Shown piece by piece: positions 53,306 through 62,251 of a stretch of DNA of 64,000 nucleotides. Under the pieces are notes generated by a model. That model was not told the DNA's origin. It ran no database searches and saw nothing but the letters and a program-made list of their open reading frames with translations. A program made the translations under genes and the position numbers. This DNA is from Thalassotalea loyana (GTDB taxonomy: Bacteria; Pseudomonadota; Gammaproteobacteria; Enterobacterales; Alteromonadaceae). Location: the NCBI RefSeq assembly GCF_030161435.1, contig NZ_BSSV01000009.1:104937-168936 (forward strand), given 5' to 3'. How positions within the stretch are numbered: the first letter of the stretch is position 1; each line of letters opens with the position of its first letter.

Positions 53306-54049
53306 GCGATTTCTGTGCTTGTTGTGTTGTCTAAGATATTTGACGGGTTGTTTTAAGACGAACAAAATATTGATTTGGTCCGGTTTGTTAAAATAATTTA
53401 AGCCATAATCATGTTGAGTCGGCATTTGTTCATCAGAAAAAGTATTAAATAATCGATCCCAAATAGAAAATATCATCCCATAATTGCTATCGGTTAAACG
53501 CCTCTGACTCACATGGTGCAAATGGTGCAGCCTTGGTGTAATAATTACATTCGCTAATACTTGGTCGAGCACTCTAGGCAGTAAAAAATTCGAATGGTGC
53601 CATATAGAGAGACTAACCGCACAAGTCGCATAGAGTGCGATCAATTCAGTTTGAATAGCAAACGCCCATGAGAAAATTGCAAATAACGTAAAGTTAAGAA
53701 CAACCTCAAACGGATGGTGGCGATATTCAGTTGTCACATCGACTTCGATATCGGAATGATGAACCACATGCGTAGCCCACAAGATTTTGTAATGATGAAA
53801 AAGCCTGTGAACGGCATAATGATAAACATCTAGCATCACAAACTGTGCGATTAACAAAGCTAACGTATAGTTTAGTTGCCATAAAGGTGCGATATAGGCT
53901 GTTACAAATACTTTTCCTAGCCAGATAAAGCCCGTTGAAAAAAAGAAAAGTAAAAAATTAACGAACCATCTCTGTTTATGATGCAAGATAGGATGATATG
54001 GCTTAACGTGCTCGAGTACCAGCATAATAATGAGCACGTAGTACGCCAT
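53279..54049 (-). CDS. Sterol desaturase / fatty-acid hydroxylase family protein
   Basis: The 256-residue membrane protein has four to five hydrophobic segments and the histidine clusters of the di-iron hydroxylase superfamily: HYAVHRLFHH (about residues 76-85), HVVHHSD (about 94-100) and LHHLHHVS (about 175-182). Such enzymes hydroxylate or desaturate lipids; the substrate is not evident. It is 21 bases after the PEP-CTERM-like gene and probably co-transcribed with it. Confidence 0.88.
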   Translation of the reverse strand: MAYYVLIIMLVLEHVKPYHPILHHKQRWFVNFLLFFFSTGFIWLGKVFVTAYIAPLWQLNYTLALLIAQFVMLDVYHYAVHRLFHHYKILWATHVVHHSDIEVDVTTEYRHHPFEVVLNFTLFAIFSWAFAIQTELIALYATCAVSLSIWHHSNFLLPRVLDQVLANVIITPRLHHLHHVSQRRLTDSNYGMIFSIWDRLFNTFSDEQMPTQHDYGLNYFNKPDQINILFVLKQPVKYLRQHNKHRNRLSKKIDSV

Positions 54050-54070
54050 AAGTTGACCTTTATTGTGTTG

Positions 54071-54226
54071 CTATTTCTTTCTTTTAAAAAGATAGACTGC
54101 AATGCCAGCAACTGCCATTAACACCCAAGTTTGAGGTTCTGGAACCTGAGTTGGCGTTGATATTCCGGCGAATGCCGATAAAGGTAATAAGGTTACTGCA
54201 CACGTGATTAATTGCTTTGCTTTCAT
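54071..54226 (-). CDS. 51-residue PEP-CTERM-like exported protein
   Basis: The ATG at 54224-54226 follows AAGGAAGAG. The product has a signal peptide (MKAKQLITCAVTLLPLSAFA), only about 7 residues of mature linker, then a complete PEP-CTERM tripartite tail: VPEP, a hydrophobic stretch (TWVLMAVAGIAVYLF) and KRKK. PEP-CTERM tails are recognised by exosortases. The protein is therefore almost nothing but two sorting signals. Being this small it could be missed by gene finders. Confidence 0.8.
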   Translation of the reverse strand: MKAKQLITCAVTLLPLSAFAGISTPTQVPEPQTWVLMAVAGIAVYLFKRKK

Positions 54227-54374
54227 GGCTCTTCCTTAATTTATAAGAGACAGAAATTAATAAGCATCAACTGAGCCAAGATGCCAATTGACTGAAATCG
54301 TATAAATTTTATACAGAATCAATTTAGAAAATGTTATAAATGTAAAATTACGTGACAGTTTGCCTTAGTATTTC

Positions 54375-54608
54375 TCAGCGGACCGAGCTGTGAGGAGTAT
54401 TCACTAAATGTAGGTCATTAATTATCCTGTCGCCTACTTTGTTGATAATATTTATACGCCCTTCGCAAACAGCAATAATTGATTTCCCAGATTTAAACGA
54501 CTCTGGAATAACCACTCTCCCATTAGTATTTTGCTCAAACGTACAGCAAAGACTTCTTAACTCTAAAGATTCTTCAGCGTAATAAATAACAGTAACAACT
54601 TTAAACAT
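54375..54608 (-). CDS. Small conserved protein, resembles TIGR02922/DUF2375
   Basis: The 77-residue product (MFKVVTVIYYAEESLELRSL...) has NGRVVIPESFKSGKSIIAVCEG followed by INIINKVGDRI. From memory this fits a small uncharacterised family found in Colwellia and Shewanella; the match is not verified. It is a single-gene unit. The 148 bases between it and the PEP-CTERM gene contain GTATAAATTTTATAC (54300-54314), a 7-base-arm palindrome. Confidence 0.65.
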   Translation of the reverse strand: MFKVVTVIYYAEESLELRSLCCTFEQNTNGRVVIPESFKSGKSIIAVCEGRINIINKVGDRIINDLHLVNTPHSSVR

Positions 54609-54791
54609 ATATATCTCTACCTCACCATATGCTCCTTGCTAGTGTTGCTTTTGAATAAAATTAGATGACGAAAATCTGAAATCTACTATTTGATTCCAAG
54701 TTCACCGTGGTTCATCTATTAACATAACGAGTAAAGAAGGAAAAAATGTGAAAGCATGAAATTTTCCCCTTAGAATTAGTCAATATTCAAT

Positions 54792-54909
54792 GTGAACTAA
54801 GAATCGGTGTAACCGCCAGGACGGCGGAAATGTCATTTATGCAGGAGCAATTAATGACGAGTCGATGCTTTCTTTTCGGTATTAGCTGATACAACACCAG
54901 CACCTACCC
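54792..54909 (-). repeat. Decayed copy of the tufB 3' end (echo), interrupted by a REP-like element
   Basis: The fragment ACCAGCACCTACCCTGTATT... through GTCGATGCTTTC (54861-54909) matches the tufA echo base for base. The outer part GTGAACTAAGAATCG (54792-54806) is also shared. Between them the six bases ATATTA of the tufA echo are replaced by a 53-base REP-like element. The 180 bases left of it hold no gene. Confidence 0.9.
54808..54860 (+). repeat. Two-hairpin REP-like element inside the tufB echo
   Basis: Hairpin 1: CCGCC, AGGA, C-GGCGG. Hairpin 2: GTCATT (about 54832-54837), TATGCAGGAGCAATT, AATGAC. It is absent from the otherwise matching tufA echo, so it inserted after the duplication. 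Similar elements with other stems but the GCAGGAGCA loop are at 63662-63785. Confidence 0.75.
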
Positions 54910-54921
54910 TGTATTGAGAGC

Positions 54922-54995
54922 GCCACCTTTTCGGTGGCTGTAGGAATAAACCCTAAGCCCTAAATGCAAAAAAGAGCGCCTAAGCGCTCTTTTTT
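54922..54995 (-). terminator. Tandem terminator hairpins after tufB
   Basis: Same pair as after tufA: the GAGCGC/GCGCTC hairpin with T-run (54968-54995) and GCCACC/GGTGGC (54922-54938). Confidence 0.9.
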
Positions 54996-55024
54996 AGATG
55001 TTCGATGTGAACTAAGAATCGATA

Positions 55025-56209
55025 TTAGTCGATGATCTTAGATACAACACCAGCACCTACTGTACGGCCACCTTCACGGATAGCGAAACGTAAACCTTCG
55101 TCCATCGCGATTGGGTTGATTAGCTCAACAACAAACTTCAAGTTGTCGCCTGGCATTACCATTTCTACACCTTCTGGTAACTCTACAGCACCTGTGATGT
55201 CAGTTGTACGGAAGTAGAACTGTGGACGGTAACCTTTGAAGAATGGTGTATGACGACCACCTTCATCTTTAGTTAATACGTAAACTTCTGATTCGAACTT
55301 CGTGTGTGGAGTGATTGAACCTGGCTTAGCAAGTACTTGACCACGTTGAACTTCATCACGCTTAGTACCACGTAATAAAACACCACAGTTCTCACCTGCA
55401 CGACCTTCGTCAAGAAGCTTACGGAACATCTCTACACCAGTACATGTTGTAGTAGTTGTCTCTTTGATACCTACGATTTCTACGTCGTCACCTACTGTGA
55501 TGATACCACGCTCAACACGACCTGTTACTACTGTACCACGACCTTGGATTGAGAATACGTCTTCGATTGGTAAGATGAAGTCACCGTCGATTGCACGCTC
55601 TGGCTCTGGAATGTAAGTGTCTAATTCGTTAGCAAGTTCTAAGATTTTCTCTTCCCATTGAGCTTCACCGTTAAGTGCGCCTAATGCTGAACCAGCGATG
55701 ATTGGTAAATCGTCACCTGGGAAATCATACTCAGAAAGAAGTTCACGAACTTCCATTTCTACTAATTCTAATAACTCTTCGTCATCTACCATGTCACACT
55801 TGTTCATGAATACGATGATGTAAGGTACACCAACCTGACGAGATAATAAGATGTGCTCACGTGTTTGTGGCATTGGGCCATCTGTAGCAGCTACTACTAA
55901 GATCGCGCCGTCCATTTGTGCAGCACCAGTGATCATGTTTTTAACGTAATCGGCGTGACCAGGACAGTCTACGTGTGCGTAGTGACGTGTTTCTGTGTCG
56001 TACTCAATGTGAGAAGTATTGATTGTAATACCACGCTCACGCTCTTCTGGAGCGTTATCGATTTGAGCGAAATCACGAACTTCACCACCGTGAGTTTTTG
56101 TTAATACTGCAGAGATAGCAGCTGTTAAAGTTGTTTTACCGTGGTCAACGTGTCCGATAGTACCAACGTTTACGTGCGGTTTCGAACGTTCAAATTTTTC
56201 TTTAGCCAC
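55025..56209 (-). CDS. tufB: Elongation factor Tu (tRNA-linked copy, GTG start)
   Basis: The second EF-Tu gene, 394 residues, appears identical in protein to tufA. It begins with GTG (56209-56207), not ATG, behind AAGGTA. The 38-residue in-frame extension upstream overlaps tRNA-Thr and is rejected. Two base differences are visible near the 5' end; the 3' end and terminators match tufA, as expected from gene conversion. It follows the four tRNA genes as in E. coli. Confidence 0.98.
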   Translation of the reverse strand: MAKEKFERSKPHVNVGTIGHVDHGKTTLTAAISAVLTKTHGGEVRDFAQIDNAPEERERGITINTSHIEYDTETRHYAHVDCPGHADYVKNMITGAAQMDGAILVVAATDGPMPQTREHILLSRQVGVPYIIVFMNKCDMVDDEELLELVEMEVRELLSEYDFPGDDLPIIAGSALGALNGEAQWEEKILELANELDTYIPEPERAIDGDFILPIEDVFSIQGRGTVVTGRVERGIITVGDDVEIVGIKETTTTTCTGVEMFRKLLDEGRAGENCGVLLRGTKRDEVQRGQVLAKPGSITPHTKFESEVYVLTKDEGGRHTPFFKGYRPQFYFRTTDITGAVELPEGVEMVMPGDNLKFVVELINPIAMDEGLRFAIREGGRTVGAGVVSKIID

Positions 56210-56278
56210 TTTTAAATACCTTAAGTCAAAGTTTAGTTTAAAAAGTTTAGTTAAAGATAGAAGGATAGGATTTTGAGA

Positions 56279-56354
56279 TGGTGCTAATAGGCAGATTCGA
56301 ACTGCCGACCTCACCCTTACCAAGGGTGCGCTCTACCAACTGAGCTATATCAGC
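56279..56354 (-). tRNA. tRNA-Thr (GGT anticodon)
   Basis: 76 bases with encoded CCA. Acceptor GCTGATA/TATTAGC (one G-T pair), anticodon stem CACCC TTGGTAA GGGTG, T-arm GGCAGTTCGAATCTGCC. Last tRNA before tufB (thrT position). Confidence 0.96.
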
Positions 56355-56368
56355 ACAATGCACAAATA

Positions 56369-56443
56369 TGGAGCGGGTGGCGGGAATCGAACCCGCTTCA
56401 TTAGCTTGGAAGGCTAAGGTAATAGCCAGTATACGACACCCGC
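56369..56443 (-). tRNA. tRNA-Gly (TCC anticodon)
   Basis: 75 bases with encoded CCA. Acceptor GCGGGTG/CACCCGC, anticodon stem-loop TTAGC CTTCCAA GCTAA, T-arm GCGGGTTCGATTCCCGC. glyT position. Confidence 0.96.
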
Positions 56444-56475
56444 TATGCTATCAGACTATCTCTGCATATAAAAAA

Positions 56476-56560
56476 TGGTGGAGGGAGGTGGATTCGAACC
56501 ACCGAAGGCGGAGCCGTCAGATTTACAGTCTGATCCCTTTGGCCACTCGGGAACCCCTCC
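56476..56560 (-). tRNA. tRNA-Tyr (GTA anticodon)
   Basis: 85 bases with a long variable arm and encoded CCA. Acceptor GGAGGGG/TCCCTCC, anticodon stem-loop TCAGA CTGTAAA TCTGA. tyrU position. Confidence 0.96.
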
Positions 56561-56585
56561 AGGACTTTATTAAATAAAGTATTAA

Positions 56586-56661
<76 letters not shown>

Positions 56662-56680
56662 ACTACATTAAGTGGAGCGA

Positions 56681-56709
56681 ATTCTAGAGTAATGCTGATT
56701 ACCTTGCAA
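56681..56709 (-). promoter_or_regulatory. tRNA-tufB operon promoter
   Basis: Minus-strand TTGCAA (56709-56704), 17 bases, TAGAAT (56686-56681), followed by TCGCTCC; transcription would begin about 12 bases upstream of tRNA-Thr(TGT). Confidence 0.75.
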
Positions 56710-56786
56710 TAGATAAATAAAAAAAAGTTGCATGTTTTTAGCTATTCGATGCTTTTTTAACCGAGAATGCCGCTAAAACAATACAG

Positions 56787-57542
56787 TTAACAATATTGTT
56801 TCAGGCCATGAAAAACTAGTTCTGGCACATAAATCAGCTCTTCATGGTTGAATTCTCGGTATAACTGCATCAATTTTTTACCATTACCGCCAGTAAAAAT
56901 TAATTGAAAATCATCACTTGTTTTCTCATTGTTTTTATCCAAGTAATTGACGAATGTTTCTTTTGCCATAGAAATTAGACCAAGTGTTGCAGCCCAACTC
57001 GCTTGATTAACATTTTCCTGTGTTGTAACACCGAATGATAATTGATCGATCATCTTGAATTCGGAATGAACGTTAGCTGCACGTTCAGTAATTGAATTAT
57101 GAATCGTTTCAACTCCAGGCAGTATCCATCCTCCTAGGTGTCGTTGATTACTTGTTAATATATCAACGGTTGTTGCAGTACCGGCATCAACAATAATCAA
57201 ATTAAGATTTGGCATGAGGTGCTGGGCACCCAAAATAGCTAACCAGCGGTCGACTCCCATCTGTTGAGGGTTTTTATACCCACAAATAATACCATTGGTT
57301 TGAACTTGGGTTTTTGCTTGAATTAATGTTGCTCCATTTTGCGATGCACTATTCGATATTAATTCGAACAGCTGCTCGTCGAGAACACTTGATACACAAA
57401 CGATAGATACTCCATTCAACAGCTGATTCAATATCTTTTGATCGATTTGATCATTATCGAGCGATTCTACTTTACCGAGAGTGTCAGTATTGAGGTAAAC
57501 ATATTTCATGCGCGAATTACCGCAATCAATTAACAACTTCAT
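56787..57542 (-). CDS. coaX: Type III pantothenate kinase
   Basis: CoaX phosphorylates pantothenate, the first step of CoA synthesis. The 251-residue product has the ASKHA-fold phosphate motifs DCGNSRMKY (residues 6-14) and DAGTATTVD (about 120-128), plus GVDRWLAILGA and GGWILPGVET. It overlaps birA by 4 bases. Confidence 0.92.
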   Translation of the reverse strand: MKLLIDCGNSRMKYVYLNTDTLGKVESLDNDQIDQKILNQLLNGVSIVCVSSVLDEQLFELISNSASQNGATLIQAKTQVQTNGIICGYKNPQQMGVDRWLAILGAQHLMPNLNLIIVDAGTATTVDILTSNQRHLGGWILPGVETIHNSITERAANVHSEFKMIDQLSFGVTTQENVNQASWAATLGLISMAKETFVNYLDKNNEKTSDDFQLIFTGGNGKKLMQLYREFNHEELIYVPELVFHGLKQYC

Positions 57543-58504
57543 GATTGGCCTCGCAGACTTACTTCTCCACCATAAACGGTTTTATTCACGCCATTGACTT
57601 CAAGCAATAAAGCCCCGTTTAAATCGATACCTCTGCATATTCCCATAGTTTCTCGCTCTCCAGCGATAATTTTTACAGGTTTATCAATAAAGCAATCAAA
57701 CTCATTCCATTGTGCGACCATATGTGACAAGCCTGATTGCTGATGCTGAACTATACGATTATTAAGGTTAATGATTAATTGACTCGCGATGTCATTTCGG
57801 TCCAACGTGTTCGAAAACTGGTTCAATGCACTCCAAGGCTGATCTATTTGTTCTGCACTTTTATCTGGCATGCTTACATTTAATCCAATACCAATGACGG
57901 CATGGCTAGGTTCAAGGGGTTGACCGTCGAGTTCAATTAAGATTCCTGACAACTTTTTCCCTTGCCAATAAACATCATTTGGCCATTTAAGCTGAACACT
58001 TTCACCCGTTACTTGCTCTATTGTATCGTGGATTGCTAAAGCAACCGCAATACTCAACCCCATTGCGGCATTCAAGCCTTGCTCGAGCGCACAATACATC
58101 GATAAATACAAATGACTACCAAATGGTGAAATCCACTGGCGACCTCGCCGACCTCTTCCTTGACTTTGATATTCAGCAATACAAACGTCACCATGCACAG
58201 TATTATGTGGTAATTTGCGCATCAAAAAGCTGTTGGTGGAATCTATAATGACATGACTATCAACGCTAAAGTTAACCCCTGCTTGTCTGATCTTCTCTTC
58301 AATTACCCCTTGATTAAGCAAATTTAAGGGCTCAGCTAAGCGGTAACCCTTGCCATGCACAGAGTAAACATCCACACCCATTTCATTGATAGCTTTGACA
58401 TGCTTGGCAATCGCTGCCCTCGTTACACCGTACATTTCCCCAAGCTTTTCACCAGAGTAAAAGTTTCCATCACTTAATGTTGTTAAAATCTGTTCTCTTA
58501 GCAT
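57539..58504 (-). CDS. birA: BirA, biotin-protein ligase and biotin-operon repressor
   Basis: The 321-residue protein has an N-terminal winged helix (about residues 1-60; SGEKLGEMYGVTRAAIAKHVKAI). The catalytic domain has the biotin-binding loop GRGRRGRQWISPFG (about 115-128) and KWPNDVYWQGKKLSGILIE. A C-terminal SH3-like domain follows. The helix-turn-helix implies it also represses biotin genes. It overlaps murB by 7 bases. Confidence 0.95.
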   Translation of the reverse strand: MLREQILTTLSDGNFYSGEKLGEMYGVTRAAIAKHVKAINEMGVDVYSVHGKGYRLAEPLNLLNQGVIEEKIRQAGVNFSVDSHVIIDSTNSFLMRKLPHNTVHGDVCIAEYQSQGRGRRGRQWISPFGSHLYLSMYCALEQGLNAAMGLSIAVALAIHDTIEQVTGESVQLKWPNDVYWQGKKLSGILIELDGQPLEPSHAVIGIGLNVSMPDKSAEQIDQPWSALNQFSNTLDRNDIASQLIINLNNRIVQHQQSGLSHMVAQWNEFDCFIDKPVKIIAGERETMGICRGIDLNGALLLEVNGVNKTVYGGEVSLRGQS

Positions 58505-59541
58505 GTTTGTGTTAGCTCTATGTCATCAATTACCTGCTCACCCTGGGCACCTATTAACCGAACTTCTGGCTCTAGCTTGATGCCAAACTTATTCACTACG
58601 GTTTGTTGAATATGTTTTGCCAGAGAAATGATTTCATCACCACGTCCATTGTTATGATTAACTAACACCAAGGCTTGATTCTTATGGACACCAACATTGC
58701 CTCGCACAAATCCTTTCAATCCTGCATGCTCAATTAACCAACCGGCTGCCAGCTTGACTCGCTTTTCGTCTACCTCAAAGGTAGGTAGATTAGAATAGAT
58801 AGCACGTAATTCCTTAACAACACTAACATCGACAATTGGATTTTTAAAAAAACTACCCGCATTAGGTAAGCAGGCCGGGTCAGGTAACTTACTATTACGA
58901 ACTTCAATTACTTTTTCTAATATAGCTTTAGCACTACTCGCTGGTGATAACGACTTCAAATCTCCATAATTTGTTCTCGCATGCCAGGCTTTTGGAAAAA
59001 AGAATGACACGCGTGTAATCACGCCTTGTTTAAATCCAGGCGTTTTGAAAACACTGTGACGATATGAGAATTGACACTGCTCATTTGACAGCACTTTTTT
59101 CTCACCAGTAGTAAGACTTACCCATTCAACGCTTTGACAATAATCAGCGAGCTCTTTGCCATAAGCCCCTATATTTTGCACAGGAGCAGCCCCAACTGTT
59201 CCAGGAATTAACGCTAGGTTTTCCAAACCCAAAATATTTTTGTCAATTAAGCTAATGACAAGGTGATGCCAATTTTCGGCACTGCCAACGACTACCTTGA
59301 AACCATCAGGAGTTTCGGTTATTTCAATACCTCGGAAGTTTGGCTTAACGATGCAGGGTGTATACGCCTCATAAAAAAGTGTATTACTGCCTTCGCCCAA
59401 AAGGTAATAAGAACCACTATCTAATTCACGAGACAAGGTTTTTAAATGGTCGATTGTTTCTGGAAAATAGATTGTCGGCGCTATCGCGTCAACAGCAAAA
59501 CTATTAAATGCTTTGAGTGAAAAGTTCGTTTCTGATCTCAT
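58498..59541 (-). CDS. murB: UDP-N-acetylenolpyruvylglucosamine reductase
   Basis: MurB makes UDP-N-acetylmuramate for peptidoglycan. The 347-residue type I enzyme has the FAD-binding LLGEGSNTLF (about residues 46-55), IPGTVGAAPVQNIGAYG (about 112-128), the catalytic serine region PNAGSFFKNP and AGWLIEHAGLKG. murB-birA beside an rrn operon is the E. coli arrangement. Confidence 0.96.
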   Translation of the reverse strand: MRSETNFSLKAFNSFAVDAIAPTIYFPETIDHLKTLSRELDSGSYYLLGEGSNTLFYEAYTPCIVKPNFRGIEITETPDGFKVVVGSAENWHHLVISLIDKNILGLENLALIPGTVGAAPVQNIGAYGKELADYCQSVEWVSLTTGEKKVLSNEQCQFSYRHSVFKTPGFKQGVITRVSFFFPKAWHARTNYGDLKSLSPASSAKAILEKVIEVRNSKLPDPACLPNAGSFFKNPIVDVSVVKELRAIYSNLPTFEVDEKRVKLAAGWLIEHAGLKGFVRGNVGVHKNQALVLVNHNNGRGDEIISLAKHIQQTVVNKFGIKLEPEVRLIGAQGEQVIDDIELTQTC

Positions 59542-59570
59542 AAATATACCGAATTACCGCGAGCAAATCG

Positions 59571-61727
59571 TTATGCTTGTCGTCTAACCGGTAATTTTAT
59601 GATGTTTGCAGGGTTATTGTAATACTTGTTGTGGTATTTAGTCGTATCAATGTTTTCACTACGATTAATTACAACTCCGTCTATTGGAGCGCTAACTTGC
59701 TTTAATGTTCTCAAGCCTGCTGAGATTTCATCGCGTTTCGTTTTCCCGCCATGGACAATATAGATAACACTATCAACATTTCTTGAAATAATAACAGCGT
59801 CACTAACCGCGTTAACTGGGGGAGTCTCTATGATGATACGATCATAGAAATTGCCAAAAACCTTAATCAACATACCAAATCGCTTCATCGACAAGAATGC
59901 TAATGGATTACTTGGTGTTATTCCTGAGGTTAAAATATCGAGTTTTACATGTTCATCACGAACGATACACTCATTAATCTCGTGCGTTTTAGCTAATAAA
60001 TTAGATAAACCAGGACGATTTGAGTCCAATCTCAAGCTTTTTGCAATCGTTGGGTGACGCATATCCCCTTCGATTAACAATACCTTTTCCATCTCGCTAA
60101 AGGAACGTGCCAACTCCAAAGCAACAGTCGACTTTCCTTCATTAGGAACTGAAGAGGTAATCGCAATGACTTTTGGTGGCGCCTTTTCCTGTCTAAATAA
60201 CAAAGAGGTACGTAGTGAGCGAACAGCTTCTACAAATCGATTATCTTGGTAATACTTGTTCTTTTGCTGAGCGCTTTTATCCAGTTTGAACTTAGGAAGA
60301 ATTGCTAAAACAGGTGCTTCGTTAAAATTATCTAACTTACGACGCGAGTTCAAAGTATCGATTAATAATTCACGCATGATGATAATAATCGATAAAAAGA
60401 TAATTGAAAGCACAATAGCAACGATTAACGCTAAGACTTTATTAGGTTTGTATGGGCTCTTTGGCACTACGGCCTTATCAATAAAACGAACATAGAAGTT
60501 GGTTTTATAGTTACCCATTGCATCCGCTTCTTTTAGACGCACTAGATAATTACTATATAGCTCTTTGTTCGTATCAACCTCACGCTCTAACTGCGAAAAT
60601 TTATTTTCTAATCGACTCAAGCGCAAAAAGTCTTGTTTAGCAGCAGCAAGACGAGCACCCGTTGCGACCGCTTTTTCTTTCGCAGCAAAATAGTCCTTCG
60701 TAAGCGCTAATACAACGTTATCTGTGTGCTCTGCAATTCGACGCTCTAAACTCGCTATCTCTGCGTTGATTGCTATCATTTTCGGATGCTTTGGACCATA
60801 TCGTTTTGAAAGTTCAGAATGCTTCCTGTTTACTATTTCTTCTTGACCTTTAAGTGCAATATAAAGGTCGTCATTACTCACCTCAGGCAACTCGGTCAAT
60901 TGCTGAAGGTTACTTTTATTTTTTTGAATATAGTCGTACGTAACTTTAAGGTCATCTTCTCGACGAGAGGCGCGAATTGCCCCAGAAGTCAGCTCGGTTA
61001 ACTCAGCACTGACTAATCCAACAATACCGTGAATATCAACAATATTTTCTTGCTCTCGAAACTGTTGCAAAGCATGTTCAGAGGCTTCTAACTTCTTTCC
61101 TAACTCTTCGAGTTGATCTACTAGCCATTGTGATGTCGACTCTTTTGATGCCGTGTGAATCTCATCTTGATATTGCAAATAAGTGACACCTACTTGGTTT
61201 GCCACTTTCATTGCTAGTACGGGATCATAAGCAGAAAAGGTAATACGAACCAACTCTGTCTTTGCCATTGGCGAGATAGTTAATCGTCTTTGGAAAGCTT
61301 TCACAACATAATCAATTGAGCGTTTTTGGTTAAGTGCTCTCTCGTTTTGCCATGGCAATAGCTTTTTGTACTTTTGACCAGAAAATTCTTCGCTTTCGGT
61401 TAAATTTAGTCTTGCGACTACGCGCTCTGCAAACTTCCGTGATCTTAGAAGTTCATATTGTGTTTGAATTTGTTCTGCCGTAGCACTGGATTCATTAAAG
61501 GCATTGTTAATCGATAAGGTATTCGTTGGTTTATTATTACCAATTAATAAGATAGCACTAGCCTGGTAAGTCGGTTTTAGAAGAGACACATATACAGCCA
61601 CCATTAATGTAATTAATAGCGTGCAAAATATAATAAGCCAACGCCTATTCCATAGCGGTCGTAAGACTTCCGCTAGAGAGACGTCGTCATCTTGCATCTG
61701 TACTGGCTGTTGCTCGATCTGACTCAA
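59571..61727 (-). CDS. wzc: Wzc-like polysaccharide co-polymerase and tyrosine autokinase
   Basis: The 718-residue protein has an N-terminal membrane segment (about 33-51), a periplasmic Wzz domain with long coiled coils, a second membrane segment (about 427-449), then a cytoplasmic BY-kinase. Kinase motifs are Walker A SSVPNEGKSTVAL (about 527-539), Walker A' LLIEGDMRHPT and a Walker B-like RIIIETPPVN. The C-terminal tyrosine cluster (YHNKYYNN) is the autophosphorylation tail. It overlaps the OPX gene by 4 bases. Confidence 0.92.
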   Translation of the reverse strand: MSQIEQQPVQMQDDDVSLAEVLRPLWNRRWLIIFCTLLITLMVAVYVSLLKPTYQASAILLIGNNKPTNTLSINNAFNESSATAEQIQTQYELLRSRKFAERVVARLNLTESEEFSGQKYKKLLPWQNERALNQKRSIDYVVKAFQRRLTISPMAKTELVRITFSAYDPVLAMKVANQVGVTYLQYQDEIHTASKESTSQWLVDQLEELGKKLEASEHALQQFREQENIVDIHGIVGLVSAELTELTSGAIRASRREDDLKVTYDYIQKNKSNLQQLTELPEVSNDDLYIALKGQEEIVNRKHSELSKRYGPKHPKMIAINAEIASLERRIAEHTDNVVLALTKDYFAAKEKAVATGARLAAAKQDFLRLSRLENKFSQLEREVDTNKELYSNYLVRLKEADAMGNYKTNFYVRFIDKAVVPKSPYKPNKVLALIVAIVLSIIFLSIIIIMRELLIDTLNSRRKLDNFNEAPVLAILPKFKLDKSAQQKNKYYQDNRFVEAVRSLRTSLLFRQEKAPPKVIAITSSVPNEGKSTVALELARSFSEMEKVLLIEGDMRHPTIAKSLRLDSNRPGLSNLLAKTHEINECIVRDEHVKLDILTSGITPSNPLAFLSMKRFGMLIKVFGNFYDRIIIETPPVNAVSDAVIISRNVDSVIYIVHGGKTKRDEISAGLRTLKQVSAPIDGVVINRSENIDTTKYHNKYYNNPANIIKLPVRRQA

Positions 61728-62251
61728 AAGAAACTTTGCCCTATTTTAACAATATCATCTGGATATAACTCAGTTGAAATATCCGCTTCTATAACTACGG
61801 TTTTCCCATCTATTTTACGTGTAATCTTCCAGTCTGATTTTGACGCTCTATTTGTCAGTCCTCCTGCCAAAGCCAATGCTTTATCTAGCGTAAGATCTGG
61901 CTGGTAGGGATAACCTCCAGGTACATTTACTTGGCCATGAATAAAAAACGGACGATAAGCAACGATAGACACAGACACTTGTGGATCTATTAAATAATCA
62001 CCACGCAGCCCTTCGTCAATGATCATTTCAATTTGTTCAGTCGTCTTACCGGATATCTTCAAATCATCGAGAAATGGAAACGATATCACTCCGGATTTAT
62101 CAATCTTTGCCCTAGTTCTTAAATCTGGTTCATTGTAAACTTCAATCAATACGCTATCTCCTGCACTCAAGACATAATTGAGTGCCATCGAAGGCTTAAT
62201 AGCCAACGTTAGCAATAGCGCACAAAAGATGAACAGTTTACAACGCAACAT
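61724..62251 (-). CDS. Short polysaccharide-export (OPX) protein
   Basis: The 175-residue protein has a signal peptide (about 1-23, no lipobox cysteine at the cleavage site), a Poly_export domain (LSAGDSVLIEVYNEPDLRTRAKIDKSG) and one SLBB-like domain (FFIHGQVNVPGGYPYQPDLTLDKALALAGG). It is less than half the length of Wza and lacks the C-terminal helix that forms Wza's outer-membrane pore. It would therefore need a partner porin, which the overlapping upstream gene can supply. Confidence 0.88.
   Translation of the reverse strand: MLRCKLFIFCALLLTLAIKPSMALNYVLSAGDSVLIEVYNEPDLRTRAKIDKSGVISFPFLDDLKISGKTTEQIEMIIDEGLRGDYLIDPQVSVSIVAYRPFFIHGQVNVPGGYPYQPDLTLDKALALAGGLTNRASKSDWKITRKIDGKTVVIEADISTELYPDDIVKIGQSFF

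Noticed and set aside
56210..56323. N-terminal extension of EF-Tu from tufB
   Set aside because: It overlaps tRNA-Thr and its spacer; the GTG at 56209 gives the exact EF-Tu length.
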